Under the pieces are notes generated by a model that did no database searches, was not told the DNA's origin, and worked only from the letters and a program-made list of their open reading frames with translations. A stretch of 64,000 nucleotides of DNA from Morganella morganii (GTDB lineage Bacteria > Pseudomonadota > Gammaproteobacteria > Enterobacterales > Enterobacteriaceae), in assembly GCF_003996855.1 (NCBI RefSeq), contig NZ_NRQY01000001.1, forward strand, positions 2,598,351 to 2,662,350. Reading direction: 5' to 3'. Below, in pieces: positions 34,475-42,471 of this stretch. Numbering within the stretch: the stretch's first letter is position 1; each line of letters begins with the position of its first letter. The translations under genes were made by a program, and so were the position numbers.

Positions 34475-34897
34475 ATGAAATATATTTTTGATAAAAAAAC
34501 GAATGCGTTCTACCCCGTAGCCATGAAGCAGGAATATGAAAATGCCGGCATGTGGCCGGAGTCCGGCGTTGAAATTACAGAGGAAGTCTTTGCTTCTTTC
34601 CGGAACCCGCCGGAAGGAAAAATGCTGGGTTCGGATAAAAAAGGCAATCCTGTGTGGGTTGATATCCCTCCGCTGACACATGAGCAGTGTGTTGCTATTG
34701 CCGAATCACAAAAACAGGCTTTGATTGCCGAAGTCCACACCGAAACTGAAATGCTCCGGACAAAAATTGCACTTGGTCGGATCAAGGAAGATGAAAAGGC
34801 GCGGCTAAACGCCTGGCTGGATTATCTGGACGAACTGGAGGCAGTGGGCGTATCCACTGCCCCGGATATTACCTGGCCGGTGAAGCCGGTGGTGTAG
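34475..34897 (+). CDS. tail fibre assembly protein (U/Tfa-like)
   Basis: A 140-residue Tfa-family chaperone for the adjacent fibre: YIFDKKTNAFYPVAMKQEYENAG start, and the family C-terminal region LGRIKEDEKARLNAWLDYLDELEAV ... WPVKP. It is 2 bases downstream of the fibre gene and lies inside the invertible segment, so it is switched together with its cognate fibre tip. Confidence 0.87.
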   Translation: MKYIFDKKTNAFYPVAMKQEYENAGMWPESGVEITEEVFASFRNPPEGKMLGSDKKGNPVWVDIPPLTHEQCVAIAESQKQALIAEVHTETEMLRTKIALGRIKEDEKARLNAWLDYLDELEAVGVSTAPDITWPVKPVV

Positions 34898-35282
34898 GCC
34901 ATACCACAGCAGCCCCGAGGGATGGGTCTACCACCTGCACTTCCTGCACGTACAGCATCCATTCTTTGAGGCTGGCTTTATCTTCTTCCGTGATGATTCC
35001 CAGTAAAAGCTGAGTTTGCCAGAGTTGGGTTTTCTGGTTGGCCTCCGCGATCAAATGTTGTTTTTGTGCCTCCACTTCAGCAATTAACTGCTCTTTAGTC
35101 TTCGGCGGATTGGTTAATTTCATGGCCTCTTTGTATGAGATTGCTATCCAGCCGTCTTTCACTGAGTTTTCCCATGTGTCCTTATTGACTGGCATAATAT
35201 CAATGCAATAAACGGCATCATTTTTGTCTTTGAAATATTTCTGCTCTAAAATTTCTGTATTCATTATCTCAGCTCCAACCAT
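34869..35282 (-). CDS. alternative tail fibre assembly protein (U'-like)
   Basis: A second Tfa homologue in the opposite orientation, 137 residues: LEQKYFKDKNDAVYCIDIMP, and LLGIITEEDKASLKEWMLYVQEV ... VVWPTPP at the C-terminus, the same family as the plus-strand copy. Its 3' end overlaps the 3' end of the other by about 29 bases. It pairs with the silent fibre tip upstream on the minus strand. Confidence 0.85.
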   Translation of the reverse strand: MVGAEIMNTEILEQKYFKDKNDAVYCIDIMPVNKDTWENSVKDGWIAISYKEAMKLTNPPKTKEQLIAEVEAQKQHLIAEANQKTQLWQTQLLLGIITEEDKASLKEWMLYVQEVQVVDPSLGAAVVWPTPPASPAR

Positions 35283-35769
35283 CTGCTTAAACGTGCCGTA
35301 CCACTCACATCAAGTCTGTAAATTGTTCCGGCTGGAATGATGCAGTTGAATCCTCCGTTAGAGCCACCCGTTTCAATCCCGTTAACAATAAGAGATGCGC
35401 CCCAGTCACCGGCTCCCGTCACGCCGTAATATACGCAAAGCTGGATAGGCTTGCCGGTGTCATTTGTGTACGTCACTCCGGCACTGCGTGATGAAGTCAT
35501 GTTATTCCAGGACTGACCGACACCAAGGTGCGCAGGCGCCCCCGTCACGCGGGCATAAGGGATATAGCCCGCTTCCATAACTCCGGCTGCTGAAAATGAT
35601 ACCGTGGCATTCTTCCCGTCCCATGTGAAAAATTTACCGTCATTATCAATGATAAGAGAATATATTCCGGCGGGTGATGTGACTGATGCATTATCAATAT
35701 TCTTTTTGAATGTATTGCCGTCAGCGTAATTCTCGGCAGGCTGAAACTTTTCCGGTAAACCAACCTTTT
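35264..35769 (-). CDS. silent alternative tail fibre C-terminal segment (S'-like)
   Basis: An open frame without its own start codon, reading GLPEKFQPAENYADGNTFKK at its beginning and continuing to a stop at 35264. The entry LGLPEKFQ mirrors LGLPEKYQ at the left gix-like site, so inversion would splice it to the constant N-terminus. A distinct host-range domain follows (VTGAPAHLGVGQSWNNM; DVSGTARLSRWLELR). Its end overlaps the alternative assembly gene by 19 bases. Confidence 0.8.
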
Positions 35770-35775
35770 AAAGTA
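35750..35775. repeat. gix-like inversion site, right (half conserved)
   Basis: TTCCGGTAAACC-AA at 35750-35763 is identical to the half-site and core of the left element, in inverted orientation. The other half has diverged (CCTTTTAAAGTA). The segment between the two sites (about 1.9 kb) contains exactly the two alternative fibre tips and assembly genes. Confidence 0.6.
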
Positions 35776-35850
35776 CGTAAATCCCCATAATCAAATAAAG
35801 TCTGATAACCTGGTTAAACGGGCTAAACAAGATGAGGATAAGGCTGTTTT

Positions 35851-36411
35851 ATGATTATCGGGTATGCGCGGGTATCAAGTAACCATCAGGACACTGAACT
35901 TCAGCTGCAGGCGTTAAAGGCTGCTGGATGTACGCATATTTTTGAAGAAAAGGCATCAGGCCGTAAAGCTAATCGCCCGGTATTGAAAAAGGTCGTTGAT
36001 ATGCTGGAAGCCGGTGATGAATTGGTGATCTGGAAATTAGATCGCATTGGCCGTAACGTTCTTCATGCGCTCCTGACCTTCCAGAGCCTTGCTGAGCGTC
36101 ATGTTAATATTAGGTCTATTACCGATGGGGTTGACCTTAGCACAGCCAGCGGGCGCTATAATTTCCGGAATATTCTGTCTGCGGCGCAGTATGAATCAGA
36201 CCTGAATAGCGAAAGAACGCTTGCCGGATTAGCGGTTGCAAGGGCTAAAGGGCGTATAGGTGGGCGAAAACCTAAGTTCACTGATGAGCACTGGGAGCTA
36301 TTTAAACGTGAGATTATGGCCGGTCACTCACATCGTGACGTTTCTGTTAAATACGGCGTGAGCCTTTCTACTTTATACAAACATTACCCAGTTCAAGTTA
36401 TGAGCGATTAG
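35851..36411 (+). CDS. gin: serine DNA invertase (Gin/Hin family)
   Basis: A 186-residue small serine recombinase. The N-terminus IIGYARVSSNHQDTELQLQAL carries the catalytic Ser (position 9 of the YARVSS motif). VIWKLDRIGRNVLHAL and the long E-helix DLNSERTLAGLAVARAKGRIGG lead to a C-terminal helix-turn-helix (HRDVSVKYGVSLSTLYKHYP). It lies beside the invertible fibre segment, as gin does in Mu, and would invert it with Fis. It appears intact. Confidence 0.93.
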   Translation: MIIGYARVSSNHQDTELQLQALKAAGCTHIFEEKASGRKANRPVLKKVVDMLEAGDELVIWKLDRIGRNVLHALLTFQSLAERHVNIRSITDGVDLSTASGRYNFRNILSAAQYESDLNSERTLAGLAVARAKGRIGGRKPKFTDEHWELFKREIMAGHSHRDVSVKYGVSLSTLYKHYPVQVMSD

Positions 36412-36436
36412 TCTAATCTGCATTCAATTCTGCACT

Positions 36437-36500
36437 GTGCAAAAAGTCCTTTTTTCGGCCTAGCCGACAGTGCAAAATTGAGCGCCTTTCTGTGCAAAAG
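36437..36500 (-). repeat. right-end transposase-site repeats
   Basis: Three copies of GTGCAAAA (36437-36444, about 36471-36478, 36492-36499), the reverse complement of the left-end TTTTGCAC motif. The outermost copy is 20 bases from the right end, the same distance as the outermost left copy from the left end. Confidence 0.55.
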
Positions 36501-36514
36501 ATCGCGCCGCGCTA

Positions 36515-36565
36515 CACTCCCCGTTATCGGAGGCACAGATTAACAGTCTGTTATCCGCCCGATGA
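36515..36565 (+). pseudogene. displaced 3' end of the molA-like gene
   Basis: A host frame, HSPLSEAQINSLLSAR then TGA, that overlaps the permease start as ATGA. It continues the FYHS reading frame interrupted at 29623. It has no start of its own, so it is the severed 3' end of the binding-protein gene. Confidence 0.8.
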
Positions 36566-37572
36566 CCACTTCCGCCAAAACACTGTTACTGCTTCTGCTG
36601 CTGGTAGTTATCACCGGTATCGCGCTGAATGTTGGTAAGTTCTCACTAACTCCGCAGCAGTTGTGGGATGTGGTGCAGGCGAAAATCACCGGCAATACCG
36701 GCGCGGATGATCCGGCGCTGAGCCGTGATATGACGGTTTTCTGGCAAATCCGTCTGCCGCGCATTGCCGCCGCACTGATTATCGGCGGCGGGCTGGCTAT
36801 GGCCGGAGCTGCGTATCAGGGTATGTTCCGCAACCCGCTGGTTTCACCGGATATCCTGGGGGTTTCCGCCGGGGCTGGCGTCGGTGCAATCTTCGGGATT
36901 TTTGCAGGTCAGTCAATGCTGACTATCCAGCTGTTCGCCTTTACCGGCGGACTGTGTGTGGTCGGGCTGGTTTATTCTGTCGCCCGGATGGCGCGTCAGC
37001 ATGATCCGGTGCTGTCACTGGTGCTGGTCGGGATTGCCGTCAGCGCACTGTGCGGCTCCGCTATTTCTCTGATGAAGATTCTGGCTGACCCATACACTCA
37101 ATTGCCTGCCATGACCTTCTGGCTGCTCGGCGGCCTGTCCGCGATTTCACCTGATGATATTAAAACCACCGCGCCGCTGATTTTCGCCGGGATGGTGCCG
37201 CTGCTGCTGCGCTGGCGCATGAATCTGCTCAGTCTGAGTGATGAAGAGGCCCGCACACTCGGGCTGAATGTTACTGTGACACGGCTGATTTTTATCGCCT
37301 CTGCCACTCTGATCACCGCCGGTGCCGTCTCTGTCGCGGGGATTATCGGCTGGCTCGGGCTGATTGTTCCGCATATCACCCGTTTGTTAGTGGGTGCTAA
37401 CTTCAGTCATCAGCTGCCGGTATCACTGCTGATCGGCGCCATCATGCTGCTGCTGACAGACACCCTGGCTCGTACTATTGCCCCGATTGAACTGCCGCTC
37501 GGCATTCTGACCTCCGCTGTCGGCGCGCCTTTCTTTATTTTTCTGCTGTTGCAGACCCGGAGGAACGGATGA
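36562..37572 (+). CDS. molB: FecCD-family ABC transporter permease (MolB-like)
   Basis: A polytopic permease of 336 residues, BtuC/FecCD type: IRLPRIAAALIIGGGLAMAGAAYQGMFRNPLVSPDILGVSAGAGVGA is the family signature region (given here in part), and GIIGWLGLIVPHITRLLVG ... PIELPLGILTSAVGAPFFIFLL ends the protein. In Haemophilus a permease of this class, MolB, imports molybdate and tungstate. The start overlaps the displaced molA end and the stop overlaps the ATPase start. The prophage now separates it from its promoter, so expression may be reduced. Confidence 0.9.
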   Translation: MTTSAKTLLLLLLLVVITGIALNVGKFSLTPQQLWDVVQAKITGNTGADDPALSRDMTVFWQIRLPRIAAALIIGGGLAMAGAAYQGMFRNPLVSPDILGVSAGAGVGAIFGIFAGQSMLTIQLFAFTGGLCVVGLVYSVARMARQHDPVLSLVLVGIAVSALCGSAISLMKILADPYTQLPAMTFWLLGGLSAISPDDIKTTAPLIFAGMVPLLLRWRMNLLSLSDEEARTLGLNVTVTRLIFIASATLITAGAVSVAGIIGWLGLIVPHITRLLVGANFSHQLPVSLLIGAIMLLLTDTLARTIAPIELPLGILTSAVGAPFFIFLLLQTRRNG

Positions 37573-38342
37573 GCAATGTCCTGATCACCCGCGGCCTGGC
37601 GGTCGGTTACGGAGAGAAGTTAATACTCACTGACATAAATCTGCAATTACATCAGGGCGAAATCATCTGTCTGCTCGGGGCTAACGGCTGCGGCAAAACC
37701 ACACTGATGAAAACCCTGCTCGGCCTGTTGCCGCCGAAAGCCGGTGAGATCCGTATTGATGACACTCCGCTGCGTGACTGGAGCGCCGCCGCACTCGCCC
37801 GCCGCGTTGCCTATGTACCGCAGGCGCACAACATGCCGTTTTCTTTTTGCGTGGCGGATATGGTGGCACTCGGACGCAGTGCCCACCTCTCTCTGTTTGC
37901 CGCTCCGGGACGTGCCGAACGGCAGATGGCGGAGCAGGAACTGGCTCATCTGGGGATCGCCCATCTGGCACAGTGTACCTACTCCTGCCTGAGTGGCGGG
38001 GAAAAACAGCTGGTACTGATTGCCCGCGCTCTGGTACAGCAACCGAGACTGCTGATTATGGATGAACCGGCGGCCAGCCTCGATTTCGGCAATCAGATAA
38101 AATTACTGAATAAAATCGAACAGTTACGTGAGAGAGGGATCACCGTGCTGATGTCCACCCACCACCCGCAGCACGCGGCGGCGGTGGCAGACAGCATTGT
38201 GATGCTCAGCAAAGACAGCCCCGCCTGCCAGGACAAACCTGCTGCGCTGCTCACACCGGAAACCCTGGCGGCACTTTATCATGTGACACCAGAACATATT
38301 GCTGCGCACTTTGCGCAGCCCGCTTATAAGGGATGCTCATGA
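37569..38342 (+). CDS. molC: ABC transporter ATP-binding protein (MolC-like)
   Basis: The ATPase of the importer, 257 residues. Walker A GANGCGKTTLMKTL, Q-loop YVPQAHNM, signature LSGGEKQLVLIARAL, Walker B LLIMDEPAASLD and the switch His (STHHPQH) are all present. It belongs to the iron-siderophore/B12/MolC class. Overlaps the permease by 4 bases and the methyltransferase by 4. Confidence 0.92.
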   Translation: MSNVLITRGLAVGYGEKLILTDINLQLHQGEIICLLGANGCGKTTLMKTLLGLLPPKAGEIRIDDTPLRDWSAAALARRVAYVPQAHNMPFSFCVADMVALGRSAHLSLFAAPGRAERQMAEQELAHLGIAHLAQCTYSCLSGGEKQLVLIARALVQQPRLLIMDEPAASLDFGNQIKLLNKIEQLRERGITVLMSTHHPQHAAAVADSIVMLSKDSPACQDKPAALLTPETLAALYHVTPEHIAAHFAQPAYKGCS

Positions 38343-39178
38343 CTATTGATGATATCGATTTCGCCCGACTCTACCGCGACCATCTCGCACAGGCCGAACG
38401 GACCCGAAAAGATCCGGAACACTGGGACAAACGTGCGGAGAAAATGGCACAAAATTGTGCGAACCCCGCCGATCCCTACCTGATCCGCTTTAAAGAGATT
38501 GTCGATACCACCGGCGCGAAAACCCTGCTGGATGTCGGCTGCGGACCGGGCTCTGTCGCGTTGCAGCTGGCAGACAGCTTTGAGCAGGTCACCGGTATTG
38601 ATTACAGCGAAGGGATGCTGAAAGTCGCGCGGCAGCGTGCGCAGGCGCAGGGCAGTTCGCATGTCACTTTCCGCCACTGTGCCTGGGAAGATGACTGGTC
38701 AGCCCTACCGTCGTGCGATATCGCCGTGGCCTCGCGTTCCACGCTGGTGATGGATTTACAGGCCGCGCTGCTGAAACTGAACCGCCACGCCCGGCTGCGC
38801 GTTTACACCACGCACACTGTCAGTCCGACATTTGTCGATATCCGCGTGATCCGCGCCATCGGCCGCACGCCGGTGACGTTGCCGACGTATATTTATGCGG
38901 TGAATATCCTCAATCAGCTCGGCATTCATCCGGACGTGGAATTTATCCGCAGCCCGAACTGTCAGAGCTGCGACAACATGACGTTTGAGCAGTTTGCCGA
39001 CGGTGTGGTCTGGTCACTGGGGCAGCTTGATAACCATGAGATGACCCTGCTGCGCCGCTATTACGACAAACAGGCAGCTGACGGCCTGCCGGTGATACCT
39101 GCCACCCGCGACTGGGCAATGGTTTCCTGGAGTGTGGTACCGGAATCCGCCCTGCTGCTGCCGGGAGGTCAAAAGTGA
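38339..39178 (+). CDS. class I SAM-dependent methyltransferase in the ModD cluster
   Basis: A 279-residue methyltransferase with motif I LLDVGCGPGSVALQLA, motif II VTGIDYSEGMLK and CDIAVASRST. An NCQSCDN segment near the middle could bind metal. Start chosen at 38339, overlapping the ATPase stop (ATGA) with an AAGGG Shine-Dalgarno; ATG 38333 is an alternative. It is locked into the operon between transporter and ModD, so it probably modifies a small molecule tied to molybdenum uptake. The substrate is unknown. Confidence 0.8.
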   Translation: MTIDDIDFARLYRDHLAQAERTRKDPEHWDKRAEKMAQNCANPADPYLIRFKEIVDTTGAKTLLDVGCGPGSVALQLADSFEQVTGIDYSEGMLKVARQRAQAQGSSHVTFRHCAWEDDWSALPSCDIAVASRSTLVMDLQAALLKLNRHARLRVYTTHTVSPTFVDIRVIRAIGRTPVTLPTYIYAVNILNQLGIHPDVEFIRSPNCQSCDNMTFEQFADGVVWSLGQLDNHEMTLLRRYYDKQAADGLPVIPATRDWAMVSWSVVPESALLLPGGQK

Positions 39179-40020
39179 TCTACTACAGTGATGCCTTCCT
39201 GGACAGCCTCCTGCTGGAGGATATTCATTACGGCGATCTCACTACCCGCGCACTCGGCATCGGTGCGATGAACGGGGAAATGCACTTTTCCCGCAAACAG
39301 GCCGGTTATGTCAGCGGGCTGACATTGGGTCAGAAATTACTCGGAAAACTCGGATTACAGACACAATTGCACGCGAACGACGGCGATCATGCCGAAGCCG
39401 GTACTCTTCTGCTGACGGCCACCGGACGTGCTGATGCCCTGCATCAGGGCTGGAAGATTGTCCAGAATGTGATTGAGTGGAGCAGCGGCGTGACACAGAT
39501 GACCCGCGACATGGTGGATACCCTCCATCAGTATCAGCCGGACGCACAGCTGGCCTGCACCCGTAAAAATATCCCCTGCACCAAGCTTTTGGCAACCGCA
39601 GCCGGACTGGCCGGAAAAGGTATCATTCACCGTCAGGGTTGCGCGGAAACGATTCTGCTGTTTGCCAATCACCGCCGTTTCCTGGCAGAGCCGGAAAACT
39701 GGTGTGCGGTGATTGCGGCATTGCGCCGTGAAGCGCCGGAAAAAACCATTATTGCCGAGGCGGATAACCCGGATGAGGCTTATCAGGCACTGAAAGGTCA
39801 CCCGGATATATTGCAGCTGGATAAATTCAGCCCTGATGATATCCGCCGTCTGGTCAAAGACGCGGCAGTGCTGGCACCGGGCTGCATACTGTCTGCCGCA
39901 GGCGGGCTGAATACAGAAACCATCGGGCAGTATGCAGATACCGGTGTGAAGCTGTTTGTCACGTCCGCGCCGTATTATGCATCCCCGGCAGACATTAAAG
40001 TCCGGTTATATCCGCGCTGA
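39175..40020 (+). CDS. modD: ModD, molybdenum-transport-associated nicotinate phosphoribosyltransferase-like protein
   Basis: A 281-residue homologue of quinolinate/nicotinate-nucleotide pyrophosphorylase (NadC fold) of the ModD family, first noted in mod operons such as that of Rhodobacter. Family features: LLLEDIHYGDLTTRALGI, QNVIEWSSGVTQMTRDMV, ACTRKNIPCTKLLATAA and ADNPDEAYQALKGHPDILQLDKF, then LSAAGGLN and the terminal TSAPYYASPADIKV. Its reaction is not established. It is the last gene of the operon, overlapping the methyltransferase by 4 bases. Confidence 0.88.
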   Translation: MIYYSDAFLDSLLLEDIHYGDLTTRALGIGAMNGEMHFSRKQAGYVSGLTLGQKLLGKLGLQTQLHANDGDHAEAGTLLLTATGRADALHQGWKIVQNVIEWSSGVTQMTRDMVDTLHQYQPDAQLACTRKNIPCTKLLATAAGLAGKGIIHRQGCAETILLFANHRRFLAEPENWCAVIAALRREAPEKTIIAEADNPDEAYQALKGHPDILQLDKFSPDDIRRLVKDAAVLAPGCILSAAGGLNTETIGQYADTGVKLFVTSAPYYASPADIKVRLYPR

Positions 40021-40049
40021 CGGAAAACCGCACAACCCGATAATGAGTT

Positions 40050-40097
40050 AAAGGATAAACCGGCCAGGTCACTGAACCGGCCATTTTATCCTTTTGT
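40050..40097 (+). terminator. terminator after modD
   Basis: A large inverted repeat (AAAGGATAAA ... TTTATCCTTT outer arms, CCGGCC inner repeats) ends in TTTTG, 30 bases after the modD stop. It separates the importer operon from the TonB-receptor gene. Confidence 0.7.
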
Positions 40098-40106
40098 TTG
40101 GCAAGG

Positions 40107-40130
40107 CGTTATATAAATAAATATATATCG
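40107..40130. promoter_or_regulatory. ModE-like box upstream of the TonB receptor
   Basis: A 24-bp near-palindrome: CGTTATATA, six A/T bases, then TATATATCG. It closely fits the ModE consensus style (CGTTATATA-N-TATATAACG) and matches the other box of this cluster at 19 of 24 positions. It lies 19 bases before the receptor's start codon, exactly the same distance as the other box from its gene. Confidence 0.7.
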
Positions 40131-40148
40131 GTAACAGGAAAAATAATA

Positions 40149-42082
40149 ATGAAACGAACTCTACTCTGCTCAGCGATTCTGCTGGCAACCGCGCCTGCGG
40201 TACAGGCAGAAAACGCGGATATTCTGACAGTCTGGGGCAGTCCGGTTGCCTCAAATCCGGATGTCATCACGCAGCCGCATATGCAGTCGCTGAATAAAAC
40301 CAATGCGGCAACAGCGATCAGCACCATGCCGGGTGTGATCCTCGAAAAATCCGGTAACCGCACAATGAGCTGACGGTGAAAGTCCGCGGCTTTGACAGCC
40401 GTCAGGTGCCGGTTTTCTTCGACGGTATTCCGACTTATGTCCCGTATGACGGCAATCTTGACCTCGGCCGCTTTATGACCAGTGAGCTGGAAAGTATTGA
40501 GGTGAGCAAAGGCTATACCTCACTGTTACAGGGACCGAACCTGATGGGCGGCGCGATCAACCTCACCACCGCTACCCCGAAAAAACCGTTCGAAGCCAAT
40601 GTGTCATTCAGCCAGGGCTTCGCACGCGGTGCGGATAATGCCTATAACACCAGCGCCCGTGTCGGCGCACGCAGCGACCTCGGGTTTATCCAGGTCAGCG
40701 GCAGCCAGTACAAACAGCGTTTCCTCGGCCTGCCGGGTTCCGATGATGATAATGCCCCCGCAGGCAGCAACGGACGCCGCGCGCACTCCTCATCCGATGA
40801 TAAACGCGGCATGGTGAAAGTGGGCTGGACCCCGCGTGAAACCGACCAGTATGTCTTTACCTATCTGAAGCAGGACGGCAGCAAAGATAGTTCGCCGTCC
40901 GCAAATCCGAATGCAAAAGGCAAATATGCTTACTGGGAATGGCCGGATTACAACAAAGAGAGTTTCTATTTTAACAGCACCACACAACTGACTGACGGCG
41001 TGAATCTTCAGGGTCGTCTGTTTCATGATAAATTTGAAAACACCCTGCTGATGTACCCGAAAAAGGGTAAGCAGGTGGATTACAGCCATTACGATGATTT
41101 CAGTAACGGCGCCTCTCTCCAGTTAGGGATCGACATGCGGAAAAGTGATCTGCTTTCGTTCTCCGCACACTGGAAAGATGATGTCCATCGTGCACAAAAA
41201 GAACGTAACGGGGATATTCTGCGTTACAAAGATCGCACTTATTCTGTCGCGACAGAGTACCAGTGGGCGGCCACCTCTGATCTCGATTTTATCGGTGCCA
41301 TCGGTTATGACCGTCGTGAAAGCCGTCAGGCGGATAAAGGCGCGGATGATAATGATCAGCACGCGTTTAACTGGGAAGTGATGTCAAAATACACCTTCGC
41401 CAACCAGGACAACGTGCGGTTCTCCGTGTCTGATCGCAGCCGCTTCCCGACACAAAAAGAACGTTATACCACTGAAAAACCGAAAGATGGTTCACAGGGT
41501 ATTATTAACCCTGATCTGAAAGCAGAACGCGCACTGACCTTCGATTTAACCTATGAGGGGAATATCACCGATAAGTGGGGTTATCAGGCCAGCCTTTATC
41601 ATAACCGGGTCAGCGATGCGATTTTTGCTCATACCGTCGTACGTAATGGTCAGAGTTACTTTCAGAACCAGAACAGCGGCCGGGTAGATTACACCGGGCT
41701 GGATCTGGGCGTGAAAGGTGAAGTCAGTGACTGGCTGAAAACCGGGATCAACTACAGTTTCATCCACAGTGATCCGAAAGATGTGGATCATGTTGAAGGC
41801 TTACCAAAACAAAAAGTCTATGCATGGATAAAAATCACGCCGATCGATCCGCTGACGATCACACTGTCCGAAGAATTCCGTGCATGGAGCTATAACCGTA
41901 CGGATGAAAATGACAAAGTGGCCGGTTATGCTCTCACTGATCTGCGCGCGGATTACGACTTCGGTTACGGCATTTCCGTCAATGCCTCCGTCAATAACCT
42001 GTTTGATAAATCCTACGAGTACACTAACGGCTATATGGAAGAGGGCCGTAACTTCTGGCTGGGCGTGGAATATCGTTACTGA
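40149..42082 (+). CDS. TonB-dependent outer-membrane receptor, frameshifted near the plug
   Basis: An outer-membrane gated transporter of about 644 residues after repair. The N-terminus has a signal peptide (to VQA) and a TonB-box-like ADILTVWG. The frame breaks at 40360-40363; one added A restores SGNRNNELTVKVRGFDSRQVPVF, the plug motif. The long C-terminal frame holds the 22-strand barrel, ending with YTNGYMEEGRNFWLGVEYRY (terminal aromatic). The ModE-like box upstream and the molB/molC/modD genes point to molybdate, tungstate or a chelate of them as substrate. Siderophore import is the alternative. Confidence 0.87.
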
Positions 42083-42090
42083 TGCCGCAT

Positions 42091-42119
42091 ACAATCCCGC
42101 ATAAATTATGCGGGATTGT
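42091..42119. terminator. hairpin after the TonB receptor
   Basis: ACAATCCCGCATAA pairs with TTATGCGGGATTGT, a long nearly perfect stem with almost no loop, 9 bases past the receptor stop. The plus-strand T run is minimal (TTAC). It also abuts the stop of the convergent small gene, so it may be bidirectional. Confidence 0.7.
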
Positions 42120-42358
42120 TACCGCTTACGGCGGAGGAAGACGGGAAAATGCATCACACGCACCGCCTGCGCCTCATTTTTTTCCACACCATCTCCCCTG
42201 AGATAGCGTACTGCCAGCTGATATTGCGCCTGCGCCTCACCACTTTGTGCCTGCTGCTGTAACTGCACGACTTCCGGCGGTAAACCGCCGGACTCCGCCG
42301 CCGCATACGGTGCCATAAACAAACTCATCAGCAAAATACCTGCCGGTTTCAGATTCAT
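42119..42358 (-). CDS. short secreted Sel1-repeat protein
   Basis: A 79-residue protein with a signal peptide (MNLKPAGILLMSLFMAPYAAA). It has one Sel1-like repeat, AQSGEAQAQYQLAVRYLRGDGVEKNEAQAV, then a basic tail (FLRRKR). Such repeats mediate protein contacts, and several are normal, so the protein may be truncated or a minimal form. ATG 42358 is chosen because a signal peptide begins there. Function unknown. Confidence 0.65.
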   Translation of the reverse strand: MNLKPAGILLMSLFMAPYAAAESGGLPPEVVQLQQQAQSGEAQAQYQLAVRYLRGDGVEKNEAQAVRVMHFPVFLRRKR

Positions 42359-42400
42359 ATCGTTGTCTCCGTACCTCATCCGTAAACCGCGATTATGCAT

Positions 42401-42426
42401 AAAAAACGCCCCCGTTACCGGGGGCG
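42401..42426 (-). terminator. terminator after the MFS gene
   Basis: An 8-bp GC stem (CGCCCCCG / CGGGGGCG) with a TTAC loop is followed on the minus strand by six T residues. It lies 46 bases beyond the MFS stop. Confidence 0.88.
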
Positions 42427-42471
42427 CTGTCTATTTTATATTTTTATCTGCTGTGTGTCGTCTTTTTGTTT

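Larger units (their letters stand above)
33899..35762. other. invertible tail-fibre segment (G-like)
   Basis: The segment bounded by the two gix-like sites contains the expressed fibre tip and its assembly gene in one orientation and the silent tip and assembly gene in the other. It is the same arrangement as the Mu G segment, about 1.9 kb here versus 3 kb in Mu, next to a gin-like invertase. Confidence 0.72.
29624..36516 (+). mobile_element. Mu-like prophage remnant inserted in the molA-like gene
   Basis: About 6.9 kb with a Mu-type order: c-type repressor (leftward), ner-like gene, MuA N-terminal part, then after a large internal deletion baseplate genes (gp47, gp48), tail fibre, invertible fibre segment and serine invertase. 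It starts TGT (29624) and ends ACA (36516), and the terminal 25 bases of the two ends match at about 16 positions when one is reversed. The host gene reads across both sides with CACTCC present at both junctions (29618-29623, 36515-36520), as expected for a short target duplication. The exact right boundary is uncertain by 1-2 bases. Confidence 0.83.

Noticed and set aside
34869..34897. Overlapping 3' ends of the two tail-fibre assembly genes as a misassembly.
   Set aside because: Short convergent overlap is normal in Mu-type invertible fibre segments.
29758..36436. A 17-base direct repeat (GCATTC-W-ATTCTGCACT) at both prophage ends, first read as attL/attR of a site-specific integrase.
   Set aside because: There is no integrase gene, the phage is Mu-like, and the host gene is interrupted outside these repeats at 29623 and 36515. 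They are better explained as transposase-binding sites.
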